The translations under genes were made by a program, and so were the position numbers. The notes beneath the pieces were generated by a model. The model saw nothing but the letters and a program-made list of their open reading frames with translations. It ran no database searches and was not told the origin of the DNA. DNA of 64,000 nt from Sphingobium sp. (GTDB lineage Bacteria > Pseudomonadota > Alphaproteobacteria > Sphingomonadales > Sphingomonadaceae). Below are positions 57,658 to 64,000 of this stretch, piece after piece. Within the stretch, counting starts at the first letter, position 1. The number at the start of each line of letters is the position of its first letter. The stretch is from the NCBI GenBank assembly GCA_020446425.1, contig JAGRES010000035.1, positions 1 to 64,000 of the forward strand, read 5' to 3'.

Positions 57658-59865
57658 ATGGCGACACTTGTGCTGACCGTGGTCGGCGGTGCGCTGGCAG
57701 GGCCATTTGGGGCTGCGATCGGTGCTACGATTGGCCAGGTGTTCGACAGCACGGTCCTGTTCGCGCCCAAGGGACGCGAAGGGCCGCGCCTCAATGACCT
57801 GCGCGTGCAGACATCGCGCTATGGCGACCAGATTCCGCAATTATTCGGGGCGATGCGCGTGGCGGGATCGGTCATCTGGTCGACGGATCTCAAGGAACAG
57901 CGCGACAAGAAGAAGGGCGGCAAGGGGCAGCCGAGCGTCACGACCTACAGCTATAGCGCCAGCTTTGCAGTGGCGCTGTCGTCGCGGCGGATCGCGTCGA
58001 TTGGGCGTATCTGGGCCGACGGTAATCTGCTGCGCGGCAGTGCGGGCGATTTCAAGACCGCGATAGGGGCCTTCCGTTTCTATGACGGTAGCCCGGATCA
58101 GGCCGCGGACCCGCTGATCGCTGCGGACAAAGGCGCAGGCGTTGTTCCGGCGCATCGGGGCATGGCCTATGCTGTGTTCGAGGATTTGCAACTGGCAGAT
58201 TATGGCAATCGTATTCCATCGCTTACCTTTGAAGTAGTGGCGGATAGCGGCGATGTCTCGATTGCGGCTATTGCAGCGGGTGTGAGTGACGGGGCGATAG
58301 CGTCCACCGCCATCGGTGCGGTTCCGGCGGTTCATGGCTATGCCGCGAGCGGCAATGATGTCGCATCGGCGCTGAGGCCGCTAATCGGCGGTTTGGGCAT
58401 TGCGGTGCGCGGTGACAATTCAGGCCTGATGCTCGATGCAGGAACGGCGAGCGAGGCGACTGTCGGGCAGGGAAGTATAGGCGCGCGTTTCAACGGCAAG
58501 GAGGAGCGCGGCTTGCGCCTGATCCGCAGCCGGGCCGAGGATGTGCCGGTGCGGCTCAACCTGCGCCATTATGACCCCGCGCGTGATTTTCAGGCGGGTA
58601 TCCAGACAGCGCTGCGCCCCGGAGCGGGCCGCAAGGAGGATAATCTCGATATGCCTGCCGCATTGACGGCTGCATCGGCGCGCGGTTTGGCGGAGGGCCG
58701 GTTGCAGCGGCTTTGGGCCGGGCGCAGCGGTATGGAGCTGCGCTGCGACTGGCGGGCGCTGCCGCGTGTCGCCGGGTCGGTCATCACGGTTGAGGGGCAG
58801 CAGGGCCGCTGGCGCATCGAAGAGAGTGAATGGGAGGGCATAGGCGTGCGCCTGACCTTGCGGCAGGTTGGCGGAACGGGTGTTGCGGTCCCTCCGGCGA
58901 GTGCCGGCAATGCGGTGTCGCAGGCCGATGTGAGCCATGGCGTGACGGTGCTGCAGGTCGCGGATCTTCCGGTGACGGGCGATGAGGTGCCGACTGCCCC
59001 GGTTGTCGTCGCCGCCGCGTCCGGTGCGTCGTCGGGATGGCGGGCGGCGGAATTGTTCGTCGAGGATGCGGCGACAGGCGGGCTGACGTCCATCGGGCCG
59101 AGCGCGGCTCCGGCAATACTAGGCGTGGCGGTGACGACGCCGGTGGCGCTGCCTTTCGCGCATATCTTCGATACACTGTCAGCGGTTGAGGTCGACCTTG
59201 TCAGCGATGCGATGATCCTGACCAATGCCGACGATCTGGCGCTGGCATCGGGGAGCAATGCGGCACTGCTTGGCCGCGAGCTGATCCAGTTCGGCAAGGC
59301 GACGCAGACCGGCCCCAACAGATGGCGGCTGGAGCGGCTGATGCGGGGCAGGCGCGGAACCGAGTGGGCGATGGCAACGCACAGCGTGGGAGAAAGCTTC
59401 CTGCTTCTGGAGCAGGAAGCTCTGGCGAGCGTGCCTTCGGCCTATGTGCAGCATGGCGCTACGCTGCATATGAGCGCAATCGGTATTGGCGACCTGACGC
59501 CGGTGTCGGCGCAGGAGACAGTGCTGGGGCAGGCGCTGGTCGTACCCAGCCCGGTTCATGTGCGCGCCGCCTATGTCGGTTCGGACTGGCAGCTTAGCTG
59601 GGTCAGGCGCAGCCGCAGTGGATGGCGCTGGAACGACGGGGCAGACGCGCCAGTGGCCGAGGAACAGGAACTCTATCGGGTAAACCTGATCCATAATGGC
59701 GCTATTTTCAGAACTGCCGAGACCGGGGTTGCGCAATGGATTTATGGCGCAGCGGACATTGCCGCCGACCAGTCAGCAGGTGTCAGTGGGTCCGTTACTG
59801 TCGAGATACGGCAGATAGGGACCTATGGCCTCGGGCGGCCAGCCTCCATCGACATCATAATCTGA
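57658..59865 (+). CDS. GTA baseplate/host-specificity protein (g15-like, short form)
   Basis: A 735-residue tail-tip protein. It opens MATLVLTVVGGALAGPFGAAIGATIGQ, has a central Phage-tail_3-like region (PVRLNLRHYDPARDFQAGIQTALRPG to MELRCDWRALPRVAG) and the rcc01698-type C-terminus (LGRELIQFGKATQTGPNRWRLERLMRGRRGTEWAM). RcGTA g15 is about 1,300 residues because it also contains a TIM-barrel-like domain; I do not see that here. The ATG at 57658 follows GGGAGAAGAG. It probably contacts the recipient surface. Confidence 0.88.
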   Translation: MATLVLTVVGGALAGPFGAAIGATIGQVFDSTVLFAPKGREGPRLNDLRVQTSRYGDQIPQLFGAMRVAGSVIWSTDLKEQRDKKKGGKGQPSVTTYSYSASFAVALSSRRIASIGRIWADGNLLRGSAGDFKTAIGAFRFYDGSPDQAADPLIAADKGAGVVPAHRGMAYAVFEDLQLADYGNRIPSLTFEVVADSGDVSIAAIAAGVSDGAIASTAIGAVPAVHGYAASGNDVASALRPLIGGLGIAVRGDNSGLMLDAGTASEATVGQGSIGARFNGKEERGLRLIRSRAEDVPVRLNLRHYDPARDFQAGIQTALRPGAGRKEDNLDMPAALTAASARGLAEGRLQRLWAGRSGMELRCDWRALPRVAGSVITVEGQQGRWRIEESEWEGIGVRLTLRQVGGTGVAVPPASAGNAVSQADVSHGVTVLQVADLPVTGDEVPTAPVVVAAASGASSGWRAAELFVEDAATGGLTSIGPSAAPAILGVAVTTPVALPFAHIFDTLSAVEVDLVSDAMILTNADDLALASGSNAALLGRELIQFGKATQTGPNRWRLERLMRGRRGTEWAMATHSVGESFLLLEQEALASVPSAYVQHGATLHMSAIGIGDLTPVSAQETVLGQALVVPSPVHVRAAYVGSDWQLSWVRRSRSGWRWNDGADAPVAEEQELYRVNLIHNGAIFRTAETGVAQWIYGAADIAADQSAGVSGSVTVEIRQIGTYGLGRPASIDIII

Positions 59866-59896
59866 ACCATGAATAGCCGACACGGAGAAATAGCAT

Positions 59897-60400
59897 ATGA
59901 GCGATGCGAGCGATCGCTTTGCGCTGCCGCTGCTGCATGCGGGGCAGGCGCAAAAGGAAATCACCCATAATGAGGCGCTGCAACTGATCGACATGCTGCT
60001 GCACCCCTATGCCGAGAGCGCGTCGCTGACGGCACCGCCAGGAGGAGAAACAGCGGGCCAGAGCTGGATTGTAGCGGCTGGCGCAAGCGGGGCGTGGGTC
60101 GGGCAGGACGGTAATCTGGCGCTCATGACATCGGGGGGGTGGCGCTTTGTCGTGCCCAAGGCCGGGATGAAGGTGTTTGTGGCGGATATCGGCGCCGCCT
60201 CTGTTTTCGACGGGTCTGTATGGGTGGCGGACGCGGTTGGGGCCGATGGCTATTATGTGAACGGACAGCGGATCATTGGCGCCCGGCTTTCCGCCATAGG
60301 CGATCCATCCGGAGGGAGCGTGATTGATACGCAATCGCGGGCCGCGATCGGATCAGTCCTTACCATGCTGCGCAATCACGGGATGATTGATGCCGCGTGA
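59897..60400 (+). CDS. DUF2793 protein, last gene of the GTA cluster
   Basis: A 167-residue DUF2793 protein: RFALPLLHAGQAQKEITHNEALQLIDMLLHP, GGETAGQSWIVAAGASGAWVGQDGNLALMTSGGWRFVVP, and GSVWVADAV. Members lie at the end of GTA and prophage tail clusters and are presumed tail-fibre or head-spike related. A ribosome site GGAGAAA precedes the ATG 31 bp after the baseplate gene. No terminator with a T-run is visible right after it. Confidence 0.85.
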   Translation: MSDASDRFALPLLHAGQAQKEITHNEALQLIDMLLHPYAESASLTAPPGGETAGQSWIVAAGASGAWVGQDGNLALMTSGGWRFVVPKAGMKVFVADIGAASVFDGSVWVADAVGADGYYVNGQRIIGARLSAIGDPSGGSVIDTQSRAAIGSVLTMLRNHGMIDAA

Positions 60401-60598
60401 TAGAAGCGGCTGACGAAAAACAAATAACTGTCCGATTACTCAATTTGGTGACACTGTAATGAGATAATTTTGCATTTGGCATGATTTTACAAAGGGCCGT
60501 TTTACACTGTGGATCGGCCAAAAGTTGTCTTGCCATGCAACTTTTGTGAGAGTAGGGAGTTTTCGCAGTCCTAGTGACCATTTTGAAAGGGGAATGAT

Positions 60599-61678
60599 AT
60601 GCGGAAGCTTGCTCTTGCAGCGGCTCTTGCGACCACTGCGATGGCATCTCCTGCTCTCGCGAGAGAGGATGCCTGGTACATTGGCGCCCATGGCGGCGCA
60701 ATGCTGGTCGAAGATATCGACATTACAACGGCCGACGGTGCGTCCGACGCAACAGCCGATTATAACACCGGTTATGACGTCGATGGCGTGATCGGGTATG
60801 ATTTCGGCATGTTCCGTCTGGAAGGCGAGGTCGGTTTCCGGCGCGCCTGGACGGATGTCGTTGGTTTTGCCAATGGCGCTCCCAGCAGCACGAAGGGTAA
60901 TGTCCGTTCGCTCAGCTTCATGCTGAACGGCTTGCTCGATTTCGGCCCGGATGATGGCCTGCAGGGCTTTGTCGGCGGTGGCGCGGGTGTTGCCCGTACG
61001 CACCTCTACAGCTCTGTTACGGACGACTCCGACACCGGTTTCGCCTGGCAGGCTCTAGCGGGTGTCCGTTTCCCGCTCAGCGACAAGCTGGATGCGGAAC
61101 TGAAGTATCGCTTCTTCAATCACCGCAATCTGGACATTGTCACCAGCCGTCAGCCCAGCGGGATTTTCTCGCCGGTGGGAACGGCGACCGATGCCGATGT
61201 GCGCACGCACAGCCTGCTTGTCGGTCTGACCTACAACTTTGGCGAACCGGCTCCGCCGCCGCCTCCGCCGCCTCCGCCGCCACCCCCGCCGCCTCCGCCC
61301 CCGCCGCCTCCGCCGCCGGTGGTTGAGTGCACGCCTGGGCCGTATATCGTGTTCTTTGAATTCGATAAGTCGGATATCACGCCGGATGCTGCGACGATCC
61401 TCGACAATGCCGTCACCGCTTATGGCGATTGCGGCAATGCCCAGGTCATGCTGGCAGGCCACGCGGACAAGTCCGGTCAGCCGGCTTACAACGTAGCCCT
61501 GTCGCAGCGTCGTAACGACTCCGTGCAGGCGTACCTGGTTTCCAAGGGTATTTCGGAAGACGTGATCTCGACCGAAGCCTTCGGTGAGAGCAAGCCGCGC
61601 GTCGAAACCGCCGACGGTGTACGCGAATTGCAGAACCGCCGTGTGGAAATCACCTACGGTCCGGGTTCGGGCATGTAA
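60599..61678 (+). CDS. OmpA-family outer-membrane protein with a 22-proline linker
   Basis: A 359-residue protein. Signal peptide ending SPALAR-E (about residue 21), an eight-stranded beta-barrel (~25-215; WYIGAHGGAMLVEDI, FRLEGEVGFRRAW, LVGLTYNFG), a run of 22 prolines encoded at 61253-61318, and an OmpA_C peptidoglycan-binding domain (YIVFFEFDKSDITPDAATIL, LAGHADKSG, LSQRRNDSVQAYL, ALQNRRVEI-like LQNRRVEI). It anchors the outer membrane to the wall. A strong hairpin terminator follows at 61717. Confidence 0.94.
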   Translation: MRKLALAAALATTAMASPALAREDAWYIGAHGGAMLVEDIDITTADGASDATADYNTGYDVDGVIGYDFGMFRLEGEVGFRRAWTDVVGFANGAPSSTKGNVRSLSFMLNGLLDFGPDDGLQGFVGGGAGVARTHLYSSVTDDSDTGFAWQALAGVRFPLSDKLDAELKYRFFNHRNLDIVTSRQPSGIFSPVGTATDADVRTHSLLVGLTYNFGEPAPPPPPPPPPPPPPPPPPPPPPPVVECTPGPYIVFFEFDKSDITPDAATILDNAVTAYGDCGNAQVMLAGHADKSGQPAYNVALSQRRNDSVQAYLVSKGISEDVISTEAFGESKPRVETADGVRELQNRRVEITYGPGSGM

Positions 61679-61716
61679 TCAGATCGTTGGGGCATAGCCC
61701 CGACCGATTAAAATCA

Positions 61717-61746
61717 GGGGCTGGTTTAACGACCGGCCCCTTTTTT
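61717..61746 (+). terminator. Rho-independent terminator of the ompA-like gene
   Basis: Stem GGGGCTGGT / ACCGGCCCC (one G-T wobble), 6-nt loop, followed by TTTTTT at 61741-61746. Confidence 0.85.
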
Positions 61747-61833
61747 ATGGTGTTTTGCTGCGGTTCGTTTGTGTTGGCGGCGTCACTGGGATAGTTTCGT
61801 AATCCCCATTTCCCAACGAAGGTTGTTCCCGAC

Positions 61834-62400
61834 ATGCGCAATATTTCCCGATTTTCAATGTTGTTCACTGTAATGAGCGCCAGTGCGCTGGCGGGTTGCG
61901 CTTATGAGAGTGAAACTGCCCCGGTATCAGCGGCAGCCGCCCAGCCGCCCGCCGTAGCCGTTGCGACGCTGATGGACGCGGCAGGCAATAATGTCGGCGA
62001 AGCCAAGCTAGTGCAGCAGGGCGATGGCGTTGCGGTCTCCATTTCCGTATCGGGTATTAGCGCTGGGCCGCATGGCACACATATCCACATGACCGGGACA
62101 TGCGATGCACCGGATTTCAAGACGGCCGGAGGGCATTGGAACCCCATGATGACCCAGCATGGCCTGGAAAACCCGCAGGGCCACCATAGCGGCGATCTGC
62201 CGAATATGGATGTACAGGCCGACGGCACCGGCTCGCTGAGCTTCATTGTTGCTGGTGCAACACTGCGCGATGGCGATAATCCGCTATTCGATGAGGATGG
62301 CGCCGCCATTGTCGTGCATGCCGGCCCCGATGACATGGTTAGCGACCCATCAGGCAATTCCGGCGGGAGAATTGCGTGTGGCGTGATTCGATCCGAATAA
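61834..62400 (+). CDS. sodC: Cu/Zn superoxide dismutase, lipoprotein-type
   Basis: A 188-residue SodC that dismutates superoxide in the periplasm. A signal with lipobox (SALAGCAYES) suggests membrane anchoring. The copper and zinc ligands are visible: HGTHIHMTGTC, KTAGGHWNP, HGLENPQGHHSGDLPNM and VVHAGPDDM; paired Cys in TGTCDAP and GRIACGV form the usual disulfide. A terminator hairpin follows at 62463. Confidence 0.94.
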   Translation: MRNISRFSMLFTVMSASALAGCAYESETAPVSAAAAQPPAVAVATLMDAAGNNVGEAKLVQQGDGVAVSISVSGISAGPHGTHIHMTGTCDAPDFKTAGGHWNPMMTQHGLENPQGHHSGDLPNMDVQADGTGSLSFIVAGATLRDGDNPLFDEDGAAIVVHAGPDDMVSDPSGNSGGRIACGVIRSE

Positions 62401-62462
62401 TATGGCCGAATAATATGGAAGGTGCTGTTGAGAGGGCTTTTTTAAGAGATGACGGCTCTGAT

Positions 62463-62484
62463 CGGGCATATTTGCCCGGTTTTG
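62463..62484 (+). terminator. Rho-independent terminator after sodC
   Basis: CGGGCA, TATT loop, TGCCCG, then GTTTTG. The stem is 6 bp with a short T-run. Confidence 0.65.
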
Positions 62485-62559
62485 CTTGAAACCGAGCGGT
62501 AATCATCCGATATTATTGTCAGTTGGCATTGGAGCCAGTGACTGAGGAGTAGAGTTATA

Positions 62560-63297
62560 ATGGCTAATTGGTCTGACCCCCGGACAGGTGGCGTGGGCAT
62601 GGGCGGCGCGGTCGCGCAAGGCCGTGAGGCAGCCTTTGACGCGGGGCTGCGGTCCTACATGCTGTCCGTATATAATTACATGGCAAGCGGCGTGCTGCTG
62701 ACCGGCATCGTGGCGCTGCTGTTCGCGCAAAGCGGCCTCGCCGCTCAGATTCTCGCCGGACCCGGCATATTGAAATATGTGATCATGTTCGCGCCGTTGG
62801 CGTTCATTCTGGTGCTGAGCTTCGGGGTCAACAAGCTGTCGACCACGGCGACCCAGGCGATCTACTGGGCTTATGCAGCGGTGATGGGCTTGTCGCTCGC
62901 CTCGATTTTCCTGGTGTATACCGGCACGTCGATCGCGCAGACATTCTTTGCGACCGCTGCGGCTTTTGCCGGTCTCAGCCTCTATGGCTACACCACGAAG
63001 AAGGACCTGTCCGGTTTCGGCACCTTCCTGATCATGGGTCTGGTTGGCCTGATCGTGGCGTCTGTGATCAATATTTTCCTGCAGAGCAGCACCTTCGATC
63101 TGGTGATCAGCTTTATCGGCGTGCTGCTGTTCGCTGGCCTGACGGCTTACGACACGCAGAAGATCAAGAGCATGTACCAATATGTCGCCGGGACGGAAAT
63201 GGCCGGTAAATCGGTGGTGATGGGCGCGCTCAGCCTCTATCTCGATTTCATCAACATGTTCCTGTTCCTGTTGCGCTTCATGGGCAGCCGCGAATAA
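62560..63297 (+). CDS. Bax inhibitor-1/YccA family membrane protein
   Basis: A 245-residue protein with seven predicted membrane helices and the BI-1 pattern: GLRSYMLSVYNYMASGVLLTGIVALL, FGVNKLSTTATQAIYWAYAAVMGLSLASIFL, YGYTTKKDLSGFGTFLIMGLVGLIVASVIN and AYDTQKIKSMY, ending ALSLYLDFINMFLFLLRFMGSRE. Bacterial members act as pH-sensitive calcium leak channels or as modulators of FtsH proteolysis; the role here is not determined. A strong terminator follows. Confidence 0.93.
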   Translation: MANWSDPRTGGVGMGGAVAQGREAAFDAGLRSYMLSVYNYMASGVLLTGIVALLFAQSGLAAQILAGPGILKYVIMFAPLAFILVLSFGVNKLSTTATQAIYWAYAAVMGLSLASIFLVYTGTSIAQTFFATAAAFAGLSLYGYTTKKDLSGFGTFLIMGLVGLIVASVINIFLQSSTFDLVISFIGVLLFAGLTAYDTQKIKSMYQYVAGTEMAGKSVVMGALSLYLDFINMFLFLLRFMGSRE

Positions 63298-63317
63298 TAT
63301 CGAGCGCTTTGTATGAG

Positions 63318-63351
63318 AGAGCCCGGTCGCTTATGCGGCCGGGCTCTTTTT
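63318..63351 (+). terminator. Rho-independent terminator of the Bax-inhibitor-like gene
   Basis: AGAGCCCGG (63318-63326) pairs with CCGGGCTCT (63339-63347), extended inside by partial pairing of CGC and GCG, then a TTTTT run to 63351. Confidence 0.88.
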
Positions 63352-63422
63352 ATATCTGCCCCAAGCGGATTGCGCATCAACGCCGGGTTCAATTCCCGCC
63401 CTTCTTTTGATACGTCCCTTAT

Positions 63423-64000
63423 ATGCCGATCTGGGACCGCTTTTTCTCCTCCAAGCCGTGGAGCACCGATGGGTGCCGCATCTATGCGATTGGCGATGTC
63501 CATGGCTGTTTCACTCAACTTACCGGCTTGCTACGTCAGATAGAGCGCGATCAGGCGGGGCGTGAGCCCTTGGAAACCCATATTGTAATGCTGGGGGATT
63601 ATGTTGACCGCGGGCCACGTTCTCGCGACGTGTGCGAGCTGTTGCAGGCGATTGGGCCGTCCGCCTATTTCCACTGTCTGCGCGGCAACCACGAACAGAC
63701 AATGCTGGACGTGCTGGACGGCAGTGAATTCGCGCTGCGGCACTGGCTCGGTTTCGGGGGTAGGGAGACCTTGCTGAGCTGGGGCGTGGAAGAAGCGCTG
63801 GTCGATATGGTTGCCGCAGGGCCGGGCCATGAAGCGGAATTGATCGAGGCGTTTCGCGGGGCTGTGGCGATCGAGATTGTCGACTGGATGCAGGGATTGC
63901 CCTCCTATCGCCGACAGGGCGATTATCTGTTTGTACATGCCGGGGTTCAACCCAAGGTTGCGCTCGAAAATCAGGTTGACGACGACCTGCTCTGGATCAG
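63423..64000 (+). CDS. PPP-type metallophosphoesterase (serine/threonine phosphatase-like), truncated by window end
   Basis: The first 192 codons of a calcineurin-like phosphoesterase; the reading frame is open at the window edge. Metal-binding motifs are in order: IYAIGDVHGCFTQL (GDxHG), IVMLGDYVDRGPRSRD (GDxVDRG), CLRGNHEQTML (GNHE) and YLFVHAGVQP. These define the PPP family, bacterial members of which act as protein or dinucleotide phosphatases (PrpA/ApaH-like). A possible start is the ATG at 63423 (MPIWDRFFSSK). Confidence 0.9.
   Translation, partial: MPIWDRFFSSKPWSTDGCRIYAIGDVHGCFTQLTGLLRQIERDQAGREPLETHIVMLGDYVDRGPRSRDVCELLQAIGPSAYFHCLRGNHEQTMLDVLDGSEFALRHWLGFGGRETLLSWGVEEALVDMVAAGPGHEAELIEAFRGAVAIEIVDWMQGLPSYRRQGDYLFVHAGVQPKVALENQVDDDLLWI

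Noticed and set aside
61231-61416. Minus-strand frame with a long glycine run
   Set aside because: It is the antisense of the proline-coding CCG run in the OmpA-like gene.

Overview
The window looks like a chromosomal segment of a sphingomonad (Alphaproteobacteria, order Sphingomonadales). This is inferred from the trb conjugation cluster ending in a DUF2274 gene, a complete alphaproteobacterial gene transfer agent (GTA) head-tail cluster, palindromic repeats with CCGTTCG/GAACGG ends, and moderately high GC. It splits into an accessory left part (1 to about 36.1 kb) and a core-like right part (about 36.2 to 64 kb).

Left part. A two-gene Gabija-type anti-phage system (OLD-family ATPase/TOPRIM nuclease and UvrD-like helicase, minus strand, 0.3-3.9 kb) lies beside a P-type type IV secretion operon, trbBCDEJKLFGI plus DUF2274 (4.2-13.8 kb), which meets a convergent LysR gene. 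No coupling protein or relaxase is in the window. From 15.2 to 24.0 kb a tightly packed operon encodes a TetR regulator, an HlyD adaptor, an FtsX-type permease, an ABC ATPase, a beta-CASP metallo-beta-lactamase nuclease, a LOG-family protein, a NodT-type outer-membrane channel and an OMPLA-like phospholipase. From 24.2 to 28.2 kb, on the minus strand, a MarR-controlled operon carries a thioredoxin-fold protein, a secreted unknown, a hexameric tyrosine-coordinated heme protein, a redoxin, a glutamine amidotransferase and a PLP-binding protein; a near-identical palindrome sits at the start of both marR and the operon. From 28.3 to 32.6 kb is a nitric-oxide response island: truncated hemoglobin, membrane protein and methyltransferase in one direction, nnrS and an Nfu-type iron-sulfur protein in the other, a 23-bp NsrR-like operator between them, and a membrane protein/nsrR pair. 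Degenerate DNA and two tyrosine integrases (33.4-36.1 kb) follow, suggesting that much of the left part is integrated mobile DNA ending near trmB.

Right part. trmB, a DUF1761 protein, metK, lnt, a YqaA-like membrane protein, a MASE1-PAS-GGDEF cyclase and a CatB-like acetyltransferase lead to the GTA cluster (44.2-60.4 kb): small and large terminase, portal, protease, capsid, connectors, tail tube, chaperones, tape measure, distal tail, hub, NlpC/P60 peptidase, baseplate protein and DUF2793. Unusual points are an orphan LuxR gene between terminase and portal with dyads downstream, an antisense secreted gene beside a 23-bp hairpin, a distal-tail protein carrying an extra ~570-residue N-terminal region, and three palindromic elements, one read in frame through the protease; a fourth lies in frame in lnt. 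The window ends with ompA-like, sodC, Bax-inhibitor-1-like and a truncated metallophosphoesterase gene.

All family assignments come from reading motifs and gene order by eye; no database search was run.
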